A stretch of 64,000 nucleotides of DNA from Streptococcus himalayensis (GCF_001708305.1 NZ_CP016953.1:1755501-1819500); one strand, 5' to 3'; positions 29,552 through 39,604 are shown, counted from the first letter of the stretch. Notes: a model not told the origin generated them from the letters alone. Numbers and translations: made by a program.

Positions 29552-30199
29552 TTATTCACTAGCTATCAACCACAGTAAAACTTCAATGGATTTTAGTAAT
29601 TGAGACACCTTGCCAGCAAATATATCTCTATCAGCATCTGCTACAAGCTCAATTTCTTTTCGTAGTAGACAGGTTTCAAGATAGGTCTCATAACCTACCA
29701 AACGCCAAAGCGGTTCTTGATAATTCATCATCACCGTTTGTTGATCCAATTGTTTGCTAATTCGAATCGCTTGGAGTTCTACATGTGACAGTAATGTAGT
29801 GTGATAGTCTGAAATATCATCTAAGATATGATGTCCCACGATTTTTTCAAGAATGGACAATAAAATGCCTACTTGATCACACTTCTCATCTTGGAAAGCC
29901 AAATGTAATTCTCTTTGGCTCTTTAAAAAATAGCTATATAATCTGGTTAATCTAAACAGTAGCGGATACACAACAGAGTCTTCAATATTGGTAATAGGCT
30001 CTTTCTTTACTTCATATTGTGATACAGATGCTCTCCCTTTTTGCTGATTAGAATTAACCACCTTGATATGATGGTCATTTAGAAATCCTCTGGCAGCTGG
30101 GGTCAATTTTTCATGCCTTGCTAATTCAAAGACACCACTTTCCAAAATGCCAGACTCTCTAAACAACTTTCTAATCTTTGCTTCTGTAAGAACTGACAT
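29552..30199 (-). CDS. eutT: ATP:cob(I)alamin adenosyltransferase EutT, metal-motif-free type
   Basis: This 215-aa enzyme makes adenosylcobalamin for EutBC. The N-terminal module (LTEAKIRKLFRESGILESGV then LTPAARGFLNDHHIKVV) is followed by the helical transferase domain (YPLLFRLTRLYSYFLKSQRE, HHILDDISDYHTTLLSHVEL). The HX11CCX2C motif of Salmonella EutT is absent; the only Cys residues are isolated. This fits the Firmicutes class described as active without that metal site. A second, PduO-type transferase is encoded at 54517-55116. Confidence 0.85.
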   Translation of the reverse strand: MSVLTEAKIRKLFRESGILESGVFELARHEKLTPAARGFLNDHHIKVVNSNQQKGRASVSQYEVKKEPITNIEDSVVYPLLFRLTRLYSYFLKSQRELHLAFQDEKCDQVGILLSILEKIVGHHILDDISDYHTTLLSHVELQAIRISKQLDQQTVMMNYQEPLWRLVGYETYLETCLLRKEIELVADADRDIFAGKVSQLLKSIEVLLWLIASE

Positions 30200-30292
30200 G
30201 TATTCACATCCTTCTACCGATTTTGTTACGATAAGCTACCTAGTCACAAACGGATTTGATAGCTTATCTGTAACATCAATCAAACTGAAATT

Positions 30293-30568
30293 TTATTTTG
30301 GTAAAATCACTTCAACTTCTGCATGTGGACGTGGGATTACATGAACAGATACCAAATCACCTACGTTTTCGGCTGCTGCTGCTCCTGCATCTGTTGCTGC
30401 TTTTACTGCACCAACATCTCCACGTACCATAACTGTTACAAGTCCTGCACCTACTTGTTCTTTCCCAATCAAGGTAACGTTAGCTGCTTTTACCATTGCA
30501 TCAGCTGCTTCGATTGCGCCTACAAGTCCTTTTGTTTCTACCATTCCTAGTGCGTTTGCATTTGCCAT
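30293..30568 (-). CDS. eutM: Microcompartment shell protein EutM, second copy
   Basis: This 91-aa single-BMC-domain protein forms hexagonal facets ([40 protein letters not shown]). Over residues 1-90 it is identical to the copy at 30630-30920 except Lys for Arg at position 14, and it ends ILPK instead of ILPAGSSNE. The two DNA copies are nearly identical even at third positions. Confidence 0.95.
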   Translation of the reverse strand: MANANALGMVETKGLVGAIEAADAMVKAANVTLIGKEQVGAGLVTVMVRGDVGAVKAATDAGAAAAENVGDLVSVHVIPRPHAEVEVILPK

Positions 30569-30629
30569 TTTTGTTTTCCTCCGATAGTACGATTATTTCT
30601 TATTCTTATTTATTTTTATGGTTAATAGA

Positions 30630-30920
30630 TTATTCGTTGCTGCTTCCAGCAGGTAAAATCACTTCAACTTCTGCGTGTGGACGTGGGATTACATGAACAG
30701 ATACCAAATCACCTACGTTTTCGGCTGCTGCTGCCCCTGCATCTGTTGCTGCTTTAACCGCACCAACATCTCCACGTACCATAACTGTTACAAGTCCTGC
30801 ACCTACTTGTTCTTTACCAATCAAAGTAACGTTAGCTGCTTTTACCATTGCATCAGCTGCTTCGATTGCGCCTACAAGTCCTCTTGTTTCTACCATTCCT
30901 AGTGCATTTGCATTTGCCAT
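30630..30920 (-). CDS. eutM: Microcompartment shell protein EutM, first copy
   Basis: This 96-aa BMC-domain hexamer protein is the major facet component. It lies 27 bp after eutE in the transcript and 61 bp before its duplicate. The RBS region (GGAGGAAAACAAAA before the ATG) is shared by both copies, so the duplication included it. The tail AGSSNE distinguishes this copy. Confidence 0.95.
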   Translation of the reverse strand: MANANALGMVETRGLVGAIEAADAMVKAANVTLIGKEQVGAGLVTVMVRGDVGAVKAATDAGAAAAENVGDLVSVHVIPRPHAEVEVILPAGSSNE

Positions 30921-30947
30921 TTTTGTTTTCCTCCGATACTATTATTG

Positions 30948-32426
30948 TTATTTATCTAGTTTTGAAAGTACACGTTGTACGAGAAGTTCAACCAATTTCT
31001 CTTCATCAACTGAAGCTGGAAGTTCTTCTTTGACTGAAACAGCCATATTCTCTGCTTGACGCAAGTCACACAATTCTGTCGTACCATAAGCAACACGACG
31101 AATATTAAAGAGATTTCGTGGGCTTACATTATCAGAAGTTGCACTTCCGCCGACAGCTCCACAGCCAAGCGTAAAGGCAGGGAACAACCCAGTCGTAGCT
31201 CCAACACCACCTAAGGCTGCTGGTGTATTGACAAGCAAGCGAGAAACTGGTTTTTTCAGAGCAAATTCACGAATGATGCTTTCATCCTTAGTATGGATAG
31301 CCATGGTATGACCAACCCCTTCATGATGAAGGATTTTCATACTGAGTTTACATGCTTCTTCCCAATCTTTCACAGTATAGAAGCCTAAAACTGGTGCCAA
31401 TTTTTCCATTGAATATGGATGTTGTTTGCCAACACCTGTTTCTTCAGCAATGAGGACACGAGCATCTTCTGGTACTGAAATTCCGGCTAATTTACCGATG
31501 ACTTGAGGAGTTTTCCCTACCATCTTCGGATTCATAGCACCGCTAGGTAAGATGATGAAAGCTCCCAATTTTTTCGCATCTTCAGCTGGTACAAAGTAAG
31601 CCCCTTGTTTCTTAAATTCTGCTACAACTGTTGCTTTCATATCTTCTTCAACAATGATGGATTGTTCTGATGCACAAATGACACCATTATCAAAGGTTTT
31701 AGAATCCAAGATTTGGCGAACCGCTTTTGGCACATCCGCTGTACGTTCGATAAAGGCTGGGCCATTACCAGGTCCTACCCCAATCGCAGGAGTTCCTGAT
31801 GAATAAGCCGCTTTTACCATGGCTGTTCCACCAGTTGCTAAGATTAAGTTTGTATCTTTGTGTTTCATCAACTCATTTGTCGCTTGGATAGATACACGAT
31901 GAATCACTCCAACAGCTCCATCTGGGCAACCTGCACTTTTAGCTGCACGATTGATGACTTCTACCGTTGCTTCAATACTCTTCAAAGCATTTGGGTGTGG
32001 AGAAAATACGATACTATTTCCAGCTTTCAAGGCAATCAAGGCTTTGTAGATAACTGTTGAGGTTGGATTTGTTGATGGAATCAATCCTGCAATCACCCCA
32101 ACTGGAACTGCAACTTCAGTCACCTTATTTTCTTTGTCATCAGACAAGATACCGACAGTTCGCATATCCTTGATTTCTTCAAGAATTCCCTTGGAAGCAA
32201 GAGCATTTTTCAACACCTTGTCTTCCCAACGACCAAAGCCAGTTTCCTCTGCTGCCATTTTAGCCAAGCGTTCACGCTCGTCATAGCAAGCTTTCGCAAC
32301 GACTTTTACAATTGTATCAATCTGTTCTTGACTCATTTGAGCCAATTCTTCTTGTGCACGTTTTGCTTCACGAATTAAGTTACGCACTTCTTGAATCGAA
32401 ACTAAATCCTTATCTTCTAAAAACAT
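30948..32426 (-). CDS. eutE: CoA-acylating acetaldehyde dehydrogenase EutE
   Basis: This 492-aa enzyme oxidises acetaldehyde to acetyl-CoA in the compartment lumen. The catalytic Cys lies in [13 protein letters not shown], and the NAD/CoA region holds [20 protein letters not shown] and [20 protein letters not shown]. Helical tails are present at the N-terminus ([17 protein letters not shown]) and at the C-terminus ([19 protein letters not shown]); either could target it to the shell. Confidence 0.96.
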   Translation of the reverse strand: MFLEDKDLVSIQEVRNLIREAKRAQEELAQMSQEQIDTIVKVVAKACYDERERLAKMAAEETGFGRWEDKVLKNALASKGILEEIKDMRTVGILSDDKENKVTEVAVPVGVIAGLIPSTNPTSTVIYKALIALKAGNSIVFSPHPNALKSIEATVEVINRAAKSAGCPDGAVGVIHRVSIQATNELMKHKDTNLILATGGTAMVKAAYSSGTPAIGVGPGNGPAFIERTADVPKAVRQILDSKTFDNGVICASEQSIIVEEDMKATVVAEFKKQGAYFVPAEDAKKLGAFIILPSGAMNPKMVGKTPQVIGKLAGISVPEDARVLIAEETGVGKQHPYSMEKLAPVLGFYTVKDWEEACKLSMKILHHEGVGHTMAIHTKDESIIREFALKKPVSRLLVNTPAALGGVGATTGLFPAFTLGCGAVGGSATSDNVSPRNLFNIRRVAYGTTELCDLRQAENMAVSVKEELPASVDEEKLVELLVQRVLSKLDK

Positions 32427-32432
32427 TCACGA

Positions 32433-33041
32433 TTACTCCTTTCTGGTAATTTTCATCAAAGCTTCAATCAACAGGCGTTTATTCGCAAACTTAATCTCTT
32501 TCTTTGACAAATCAATTTCTTTTTCACGGTAGGCAATACTCCGTAGTTTAACAACTTTTAATTTCCCCAATTCTTCTCTAGAAAACTTAGGAACTTCGCT
32601 ACTTGTTTCGACGATTGCCACTTCCTTTTTAGGTTCCGGTGCGGAAACAACTTCCACACTTTCTACTTCAATCGATTCGGTATTTTCTTGAGAAACAAGC
32701 TCGTCGAGTAGTTCTGGGGTTTCAGCGAGTGATGCCGTTTCCTCAACAACCTCTTTCTTTTCAGTTCGTTTTGTTCTAAAAAGAATATGGGTCTGGTCAT
32801 CCAACCGAGGAATAACATGGCTCGCTAAATAATATGGCTTATCGTGGACTGCATCTACTGCCGCATCTACTGCTGCCTTAACAGCACTCACATCACCTAC
32901 TAATTGAACAGTATTTAACCCTGCCTTAACAGTTTCAATATTAAGCAATGACACATTGGCTGCTTTTACTGCTGCATCTGCGGCAACCACAGCACCTAGA
33001 TAACCTTTTACTTCAATTAAACCGAGTGCTCTTTTTGTCAT
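32433..33041 (-). CDS. EutK-like shell protein: BMC domain plus C-terminal tail
   Basis: This 202-aa protein has one BMC domain (residues 1 to about 85: TKRALGLIEVKGYLGAVVAA, LVGDVSAVKAAVDAAVDAV), an acidic low-complexity linker rich in Glu and Val, and a basic C-terminal segment of about 45 residues (LGKLKVVKLRSIAYRE then SKKEIKFANKRLLIEALMK). The tail resembles SAP/Rho-N-type helix-extended-loop-helix modules rather than the winged helix of enteric EutK. A nucleic-acid-binding or cargo-binding role inside the shell is inference. Confidence 0.8.
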   Translation of the reverse strand: MTKRALGLIEVKGYLGAVVAADAAVKAANVSLLNIETVKAGLNTVQLVGDVSAVKAAVDAAVDAVHDKPYYLASHVIPRLDDQTHILFRTKRTEKKEVVEETASLAETPELLDELVSQENTESIEVESVEVVSAPEPKKEVAIVETSSEVPKFSREELGKLKVVKLRSIAYREKEIDLSKKEIKFANKRLLIEALMKITRKE

Positions 33042-33059
33042 CTAATCAACCCCTAATGT

Positions 33060-33713
33060 TTAATAGCTTTTTGGATCGTTAGCCACTGCTACTACTGTTT
33101 TTGCAAAAGCATCACATGCTGCACGGCAAGCTGATTGAGATCCGACTAACAAGCCACCGGCAAAGTTTGTTTCACTTGGTGGGCCATAGAAGGCACCTAC
33201 TTGGACATCTGCCGCTTTCAAAGCTGCATCTAAGCCGACCATTGCTTCTGCTGGAGGAGCAATCAAATAAGCAATCGCTGTACCCTCTGTTGCATTTGCA
33301 CCTTCTGAAAGGTAAGATCCCGCACGAGATACACAATGAGCAAAGTATGGTACGCTGTTATCATCGTTAGCACTGTAGAAGCTAGCACCATTTTCAATTT
33401 CATAAACAGCTACATCAAGACCGCTACGAACTTCTTCTGGGTTTGGACCAGCGATAATACCAATCACTTCACCAGCAAGTTTTGTAGAAGCATTCCCTGC
33501 ACCAGCATACATACTGCGTGCATACACAACTTCCACATCCGCTGCTTTTGTAGCCTCATCCAAGGCTACATAAGTTACATCATCGCAGTCAGAAGTCACA
33601 ATTCCAAGACTTCTGTGATGAGGTTTCAACTCAAGGGACGCTGCAAGTCCAGCATCTACATTTGAAATAACTAAAGCACTTAATACGCTTGCGCCTAAAC
33701 GTTCATTTTTCAA
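33060..33713 (-). CDS. eutL: Microcompartment shell protein EutL
   Basis: This 217-aa protein has two fused, circularly permuted BMC domains that trimerise with a gated central pore. Conserved blocks: LKPHHRSLGIVTSDCDDVTY, ARSMYAGAGNASTKLAGEVI, FYGPPSETNFAGGLLVGSQS. It is likely the port for large cofactors. It lies between eutC and the EutK-like gene. Confidence 0.96.
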   Translation of the reverse strand: MKNERLGASVLSALVISNVDAGLAASLELKPHHRSLGIVTSDCDDVTYVALDEATKAADVEVVYARSMYAGAGNASTKLAGEVIGIIAGPNPEEVRSGLDVAVYEIENGASFYSANDDNSVPYFAHCVSRAGSYLSEGANATEGTAIAYLIAPPAEAMVGLDAALKAADVQVGAFYGPPSETNFAGGLLVGSQSACRAACDAFAKTVVAVANDPKSY

Positions 33714-33732
33714 AACAATGTCCTCCTAAAAA

Positions 33733-34650
33733 TTATTTCAAGTCAACCCCTGATTTTTTGTTTTCAAGGATTTTCTTAATGATTTCAGCTACATAAGCTC
33801 CAGCTTCAACAGCTGGTGTTCCACCTTTTTGAATATTTGATAAAACCGTACGTTTCGCTTCTGGCATACCAACCGTTGGTTTGTAAGCCAAGTAAGCACT
33901 CATAGATTCTGCCGTTACAAGACCTGGACGTTCACCGACTAACATACAGACAACTTCTGCACCTGTCAAATCAGCAATTTGGTCCATTGCAGCAACCCGA
34001 GCATGTTTGATAAAGAGTACTTCACTATAGTCTAATCCAAACATCTTCAAACCTTGTTTAAGGGCTGGCAAGAAGTCTTTTACATTGGCTTCAATCGCAG
34101 AAGAACTTAGTCCATCTCCGACAATGATTTGTACTTTTGGATTATGAGCACAATTTTCTTTGATAAATTGTTGTTGCTCTTCTGAGAAGACACGACCAAG
34201 GTCTGGACGCGTTAAATACTCATCTTTTGAAGAAGCCATTGTTTGCACAGGGATAAAGCCCATTTCTTTTACGAAATCCTCTGATACATAGGAGAATACC
34301 GCATCCTGCGCAGCCGCATGGTCTGCTCTAAATCGCAAGATTGATTGCGTTTTATAGCGATTTCCAGCTCTCCACAAACCAAGACGAGCTGGGGTAAATT
34401 TTTTAATCTTACGATAAGCTTCTTCGTTAATGGCATTCGGTACTAAAAATTGTTCCTGAATATTTACTTCTGTGATATCTGGAATCATCCCATCTTCAAT
34501 CACAGTTGCTTCACAGTCAGGCAGACCTTTTGCTTCTACTTCAACCGGTTTTTCAACTTCTACCGGTGCAGCTGGAGCTTCAGCCACTTCTTTTGTATCC
34601 ATTTCGCTCAAAAGGGAGCGAATCATCTCTTTTAATTGCAATTCATCCAC
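33733..34650 (-). CDS. eutC: Ethanolamine ammonia-lyase small subunit
   Basis: This 305-aa subunit of the adenosylcobalamin enzyme cleaves ethanolamine to acetaldehyde and ammonia. The catalytic domain is typical ([57 protein letters not shown]). The N-terminal helix ([19 protein letters not shown]) and the acidic Pro/Val linker match the encapsulation region known for EutC. Confidence 0.97.
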   Translation of the reverse strand: MDELQLKEMIRSLLSEMDTKEVAEAPAAPVEVEKPVEVEAKGLPDCEATVIEDGMIPDITEVNIQEQFLVPNAINEEAYRKIKKFTPARLGLWRAGNRYKTQSILRFRADHAAAQDAVFSYVSEDFVKEMGFIPVQTMASSKDEYLTRPDLGRVFSEEQQQFIKENCAHNPKVQIIVGDGLSSSAIEANVKDFLPALKQGLKMFGLDYSEVLFIKHARVAAMDQIADLTGAEVVCMLVGERPGLVTAESMSAYLAYKPTVGMPEAKRTVLSNIQKGGTPAVEAGAYVAEIIKKILENKKSGVDLK

Positions 34651-34666
34651 AATGATTTCCTCCTAA

Positions 34667-36037
34667 CTAATTTGATTTCATGAAGATTGAACCATCTCCA
34701 CCAATTGCAGTTAGATGTCCATTTTCCATCAAGCCCATCTTTTCCATCCACTCTTCAAATTCTTTGATTGGACGTTTGCCTAGTAGATCACGCATAGTTG
34801 CTGTTTCATGGTATCCTGTTGTTTGATAGTTCAACATGATATCATCGCCGTGAGGGATTGCCATGATGTAGTTAACACCAGCAGCTCCAAGCAATACTAA
34901 CAAGTTTTCTGCGTCATTTTGGTCCGCCTTCATGTGGTTCGTGTAGCAGATGTCACATCCCATTGAGATACCTGTCAATTTACCCATGAAATGGTCTTCA
35001 AGACCTGCACGGATAACTTGTTTTGAATCGTACAAGTATTCAGGACCGATAAATCCTACTACGGTATTCACTAGGAATGGATCAAAGCGTTTTGCAAAAC
35101 CGTAACAGCGAGCTTCCATTGTCACTTGGTCAGCACCATGGTGAGCGTCAGAGGACAACTCAGAACCTTGACCCGTTTCAAAATACATGACGTTTGGTCC
35201 AGCAGCAGAACCAACTTTAAGCGCTGTATCACGAGCTTCTTGGATTGTTGCTGCTGTAAATCCGAAAGCTTCATTTCCTTTTTCAGAACCAGCGATAGAT
35301 TGGAAAACAAGTCCAGTTGGAGCACCTTGGTTCATCGCTTCAATCTGAGTAGTAACGTGTGCTAGCACACAGTGTTGCGTTGGAATCTTGAACTCTTCGA
35401 TAAAGTCATTAAATTTATGAAGGACACGTTTTGTGCTCTCTACTGAATCATCAACAGGATTCAATCCTAGAAGAGCATCTCCACATCCATAGGCAAAACC
35501 TTCCATTGTAGACGCCATAATTCCGTCTGGATCGTCTGTCGTATGGTTTGGTTGCAAACGAGATGAGAATGTCCCTGGAACACCAATCGTTGTATTGGCT
35601 TTCTTCGTAATGATAATTTTTTGTGCTCCGACAATCAAGTCTAGGTTGGTCATAAGTTTTGCAACTGCGGCAACCATTTCTGATGTCAAACCACGAGAAA
35701 TCCATTGAATATCAACGTTCGTTGTATTGTTATCCAAAATCCATTCACGCAAATCTTGAACAGTCCAGTTTTTAATCTTCTCATAAGTACGTAAGTTCAC
35801 ATCATCAATAATGATCCGTGTTACTTCGTCTTCCTCATAAGGAACCACTGGGTTGTTGAATAAATCAGACAGTTTCAACTGTGCCAAAACAACTTTAGCA
35901 GCGACACGTTCTTCAGCAGAACCAGCAGCTACACCAGCCAATTGGTCACCTGATTTATACTCATTTGCCTTAGCCAGCACTTCTTTGACTGACTTGAATT
36001 CGTAAACTCTACCAAATAATTTTGTTTTCAAAATCAT
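34667..36037 (-). CDS. eutB: Ethanolamine ammonia-lyase large subunit
   Basis: This 456-aa TIM-barrel catalytic subunit binds ethanolamine and adenosylcobalamin with EutC. Landmarks: TIGVPGTFSSRLQPNHTTDD, GSELSSDAHHGADQVTMEAR, GISMGCDICYTNHMKADQND. Length matches the family (about 453 aa). It lies 16 bp before eutC. Confidence 0.98.
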   Translation of the reverse strand: MILKTKLFGRVYEFKSVKEVLAKANEYKSGDQLAGVAAGSAEERVAAKVVLAQLKLSDLFNNPVVPYEEDEVTRIIIDDVNLRTYEKIKNWTVQDLREWILDNNTTNVDIQWISRGLTSEMVAAVAKLMTNLDLIVGAQKIIITKKANTTIGVPGTFSSRLQPNHTTDDPDGIMASTMEGFAYGCGDALLGLNPVDDSVESTKRVLHKFNDFIEEFKIPTQHCVLAHVTTQIEAMNQGAPTGLVFQSIAGSEKGNEAFGFTAATIQEARDTALKVGSAAGPNVMYFETGQGSELSSDAHHGADQVTMEARCYGFAKRFDPFLVNTVVGFIGPEYLYDSKQVIRAGLEDHFMGKLTGISMGCDICYTNHMKADQNDAENLLVLLGAAGVNYIMAIPHGDDIMLNYQTTGYHETATMRDLLGKRPIKEFEEWMEKMGLMENGHLTAIGGDGSIFMKSN

Positions 36038-36062
36038 TTAATATTTCCTCCTTTTTTATACC

Positions 36063-37493
36063 TTAGTTAAAGACCAATGTTTTCACAACAATTGGCAAGA
36101 CCGATCCTTCGATTACGGGATTTCCAATGTCGATATAATCTCCATTTTGCACATCAACTGAGTCGATGCAGACAAATGGATAATCCTTTGGTAACTGTGC
36201 ATATAGACATTGACCCAGAACCTTTGCCATGTCTTCGCGAACTACAACCAGTAATGGAATATTCTTTGCAATACTTTCTTGCATACCACCTATAATCGCC
36301 TCTGCATATTCAACCACTCGAACAAAGCTAGGGCTATTTTCTCCATTGATAGCAAGAGCAATTTGTTGCACTTCATTTTCCAATGTAAACCAGCCAACCT
36401 TGTCCTTGATAATCTCTCTTAGAGTGTCTTTGTCTTCTTTTTCGTCTGTAGAAGCCAATTTCAACACAGGAACATTCTTGATAGGCAAAACATTTGCAAT
36501 ATAGGTAATGGTACTTCCGCTAATATCCGTTGTATGGCTACCAGCGCCGACAACGGTTGCACGGATCGTTTCTGCCGACTTGATCACTCTCTTTTCTTCA
36601 AAAATCTTTGATTGACGAAGAGCGCGTCCAAGCAAAATACCAATATCTCCATATTGAAATTCATTGACTGGAGTTGTTTCTAAAATCGCATCAGCTACCC
36701 CTCCCGAGAAGGATACGCATTTGATTTCATAATTCAATTTCAAACCATGATTGGTTTGAAGCATTTCATAATAAGGACTGTGATTATCGATACCGACAGA
36801 CTGCTCCAGAACTTCAACCAAAATCTGAATTAGTGCATCTAAGTGCTCTCGATAAACCACTTCTCCTTCGTGTAGCTTCCATTGCTTTTCAGCAATAATC
36901 TCTTTCAGCTTAGGAGCGATATAAGTGATCCGATGTGTTTCTGGATTTAGCTTGATTAAGCGTCCTCCAATGTCAAAACATCCTGTATCAATCAAATCTC
37001 CCTCACGGAAAACGGCTAAGTTTGACGTTCCACCTCCAATATCAATATTGGCAACAGAAGTGTGGTGTTCCTGAGAATATTGGTGACTGCAAGCTCCTTT
37101 TCCTGCTATAATGCTCTCTAGGTCAGGACCCGCAGTTGCGACAACAAAGTCACCTGCATATCCACTTAAAGCCTGTAAAACATGACTAGCATTCTCTTTC
37201 CGAGCTGTTTCTCCCGTGATAATCACGGCCCCCATTTGAATATCTTTTTTCTCAATCCCAGCCTTCGCGTACTCTGTCAACACAAAGTCCTTAATCTTAT
37301 CCACCTCAATCAAGAGTTGGTCAGAAATCGGTGTAAAGATAATATCGCTCTTATAAAGAACTTTCTTATCTGTAATACACACACGCGGAACGGTGAAAAG
37401 AGAGGAGATATTCTCAATGGTTAACTCAGATAAAACGAGCTGTGTAGTTGCAGTTCCAAGGTCAAGCCCCACACTTAAAATCTTATCCGACAT
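36063..37493 (-). CDS. eutA: Ethanolamine ammonia-lyase reactivating factor EutA
   Basis: This 476-aa actin-fold ATPase exchanges damaged B12 in EutBC for fresh adenosylcobalamin. The phosphate-binding start [17 protein letters not shown] and the block [20 protein letters not shown] are visible. I choose the Met of MSDKIL at 37493, preceded by GGAGG; a longer frame would run through the leader terminator at 37507-37565. It is the first gene of the catalytic operon and is controlled by EutV antitermination. Confidence 0.95.
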   Translation of the reverse strand: MSDKILSVGLDLGTATTQLVLSELTIENISSLFTVPRVCITDKKVLYKSDIIFTPISDQLLIEVDKIKDFVLTEYAKAGIEKKDIQMGAVIITGETARKENASHVLQALSGYAGDFVVATAGPDLESIIAGKGACSHQYSQEHHTSVANIDIGGGTSNLAVFREGDLIDTGCFDIGGRLIKLNPETHRITYIAPKLKEIIAEKQWKLHEGEVVYREHLDALIQILVEVLEQSVGIDNHSPYYEMLQTNHGLKLNYEIKCVSFSGGVADAILETTPVNEFQYGDIGILLGRALRQSKIFEEKRVIKSAETIRATVVGAGSHTTDISGSTITYIANVLPIKNVPVLKLASTDEKEDKDTLREIIKDKVGWFTLENEVQQIALAINGENSPSFVRVVEYAEAIIGGMQESIAKNIPLLVVVREDMAKVLGQCLYAQLPKDYPFVCIDSVDVQNGDYIDIGNPVIEGSVLPIVVKTLVFN

Positions 37494-37506
37494 GCTACGA
37501 ACCTCC

Positions 37507-37565
37507 AAAAAAAGACGCTCAAAGAAATACAAATAAACCTAGTTTACTCATACTCTTCAAGCGTC
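37507..37565 (-). terminator. Regulated terminator in the eutA leader
   Basis: On the minus strand GACGCT (37560-37565) pairs with AGCGTC (37514-37519), followed by seven T (37507-37513). The 5' arm also forms part of ANTAR hairpin 2 (37559-37572), so the two structures exclude each other. Confidence 0.8.
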
Positions 37566-37597
37566 ATTGCTTTTAAGACCGACATCATTGTTAGTCT
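37559..37597 (-). promoter_or_regulatory. EutV (ANTAR) double hairpin before eutA
   Basis: Hairpin 1 (37576-37597) is AGACTAAC-AATGAT-GTCGGTCT: an 8-bp stem with one A-C mismatch and a hexaloop with A at 1 and G at 4. Hairpin 2 (37559-37572) is AAGC-AATGAC-GCTT with the same loop rule. Only three bases separate them. Hairpin 1 overlaps the eutW stop. Phosphorylated EutV should bind here and prevent termination. Confidence 0.85.
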
Positions 37598-39042
37598 ATT
37601 CTATTATATTTAAATGTAATGATTGTCCTTGTACCGCGCTGGCTCGACCGCACAGATAACTTACCAGACAATTTACTTTTTACAAATCGTTCAACAATCA
37701 TCAAACCGAGATGATCCTCGAAAGAACGATTGACATCGTAACCGCTTCCATTGTCGATTACTCGTACTTCTATTATATCATTATCTAATGTGATTTGCAA
37801 ATGAATTTCCGGATTTTTTTGCTTTATTGTTTCAAAAGCATGGTCATAACTGTTTTGTAGCAATTCATTCACAACCAAGGCTAGAGCCGTTGCTCGACTA
37901 CTATCTAAATAAATCCTTGAATCTAAATCACAGCTAAGTTTAATATCCAACCGTTCACTGAAACAACGCTGGACATTGCTCACAACACCTTCCAATAATT
38001 TTTCAACAGAAATCTCGTCATTTTTTTGCAAGGATAACAGTTCATGTGTCATAGAAATGGATAGAATTCGATTGACACTATCAGCTAAGTTTTTCTTAAC
38101 ATCCTTATCCTGACTTTTCTGCGCTTGCAAACGTAAAAGAGAAACAACGGTTTGCAGATTATTTTTCACACGGTGATTCATCTCACGAATCGATGTTCGC
38201 TCAAGCGACAAGTGTGCTTCCAATCGTTTCAACTCGCTAATATCTTTGCAAATCATCACCAACGATTGAGTTTCACGGACTACATATTGGTTAATCGAAA
38301 AGCAGTTTGTCCCGTACTGCACTTCTGCCGATACAGAGTAAGTATCTGTAAGGTCATTACTTGCTGCGCAAATATCTGCAAAGATATTTTTCTCAAGCAC
38401 CAAATTATCATAGTGCATGCCTTCCAAGGAATCCATATAGCCAAGCTTTGTCCGATAAATAGTCGCCGCTTGTGGATTAAAATAAATTAACTGACCCACT
38501 TGATTAAATACCAATACCGCGTCATTCATATATTTTAATAAGGCAAATTCCTCAGAGTCTATAGTTGCACAGACATCATCCACTTCACGATGACTAAACT
38601 CTGTCGTTTTCAAAGAAAAATGACGAGGAAAATCTGGCGAAATATCTTTTTCCAAAATCAAGGTGGCAATCACTCGACCTTCTCGCATAATCGGAAGAAC
38701 GGTCTGTTGAATGGGAATCCCTTCTTGAGAAAGAGCAGATAGACCGATGGAAGGAGCACCCGTGTGAAGCGTTCGAATCACTCCTGGTTCATTTTGCAGA
38801 TAAGCAATGCTCCCAACAACAGTTTTCTCATACAAGCTCCCTTTGGTTTGCGGCTTTTTATGAAAAATAACCGTCGCATGCTCTGAATAAACATTTCGAA
38901 CATCAATAAAGACATCCTCACTGGCATAATCTGACGTTTTCATCAGCAAATCTGCCTGCTCAATCAGGGTTTCGATATCTTCTTGACTAAGATTAGTCTG
39001 CTCCTCGCATAATTTTTTGATTTTTTCTCTATATTTCATCAT
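37591..39042 (-). CDS. eutW: Ethanolamine-sensing histidine kinase EutW
   Basis: This 483-aa soluble kinase has no membrane segments. Order: N-terminal sensor domain typical of this HisKA_2 group (about 1-150), PAS-like domain (about 175-275), HisKA_2 phosphoacceptor box MNHRVKNNLQTVVSLLRLQA (about residue 290), and an HATPase with N box VVNELLQNSYDHAF and VIDNGSGYD. It phosphorylates EutV in response to ethanolamine. Its ATG overlaps the end of eutV by 14 bp, so the pair is coupled. Confidence 0.95.
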   Translation of the reverse strand: MMKYREKIKKLCEEQTNLSQEDIETLIEQADLLMKTSDYASEDVFIDVRNVYSEHATVIFHKKPQTKGSLYEKTVVGSIAYLQNEPGVIRTLHTGAPSIGLSALSQEGIPIQQTVLPIMREGRVIATLILEKDISPDFPRHFSLKTTEFSHREVDDVCATIDSEEFALLKYMNDAVLVFNQVGQLIYFNPQAATIYRTKLGYMDSLEGMHYDNLVLEKNIFADICAASNDLTDTYSVSAEVQYGTNCFSINQYVVRETQSLVMICKDISELKRLEAHLSLERTSIREMNHRVKNNLQTVVSLLRLQAQKSQDKDVKKNLADSVNRILSISMTHELLSLQKNDEISVEKLLEGVVSNVQRCFSERLDIKLSCDLDSRIYLDSSRATALALVVNELLQNSYDHAFETIKQKNPEIHLQITLDNDIIEVRVIDNGSGYDVNRSFEDHLGLMIVERFVKSKLSGKLSVRSSQRGTRTIITFKYNRID

Positions 39043-39604
39043 GCAGAACTAATAATCGGGCAATTTCAACCATCGGAACCCGTTTTTGCATACTAATGGT
39101 CCGAATGCGTTTAAAGGCTTCTGGCTCTGACAACTGATCTCGAACCATCAACAACCCTTTAGCTTTTTCAATGACAATCCGATCATCTATTTTTTTAGAC
39201 AATTTAATCATCTCATTCGACAATTGTTGCAATTGGCGTCCCTTTTCAATGCAAACTTCTACCATTGGAATCAAGGATTTAGCATCCAAGGGTTTGACAA
39301 GATAGGCGCTAGCACCGTAGTGTTTTGCTTTTTGAACATAACTCTCATCATCGTAAGCTGATAAGAGGATGACTCCGTAAGCCAAAGCATCATCCAGTAT
39401 CTTTTTCGTAGCTGTTAGACCATCCAACAAGGGCATTTTAATATCCATAATAACTAGGTCCGAACGGTATTTTTGACAAAGTTCAATAGCTTCAAATCCA
39501 TCAGTTGCTTCCGCAACAACTTCATAATCAGCCTCTTCTAAAATACGTCTTATATCTAGTGTCACGATTGGATCATCGTCAGCAATGAGTATTCTACCTT
39601 TCAT
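39029..39604 (-). CDS. eutV: ANTAR-type antitermination response regulator EutV
   Basis: This 191-aa protein has a receiver domain (IADDDPIVTLDIRRILEEAD, phosphoacceptor Asp in LVIMDIKMPLLDG, Lys in SAYLVKPLDAKS) and a C-terminal ANTAR RNA-binding domain (IEKAKGLLMVRDQLSEPEAF). When phosphorylated it dimerises and binds AxxGxx double hairpins in nascent mRNA. Three candidate target leaders and one decoy RNA are visible in this window (see entries at 37559, 41284, 60081 and 41468). Confidence 0.96.
   Translation of the reverse strand: MKGRILIADDDPIVTLDIRRILEEADYEVVAEATDGFEAIELCQKYRSDLVIMDIKMPLLDGLTATKKILDDALAYGVILLSAYDDESYVQKAKHYGASAYLVKPLDAKSLIPMVEVCIEKGRQLQQLSNEMIKLSKKIDDRIVIEKAKGLLMVRDQLSEPEAFKRIRTISMQKRVPMVEIARLLVLHDEI

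Noticed and set aside
37494-37532. Longer N-terminus for EutA starting MYFFERLF
   Set aside because: It would be translated from inside the leader terminator; the Met at 37493 has GGAGG and gives a normal EutA start.
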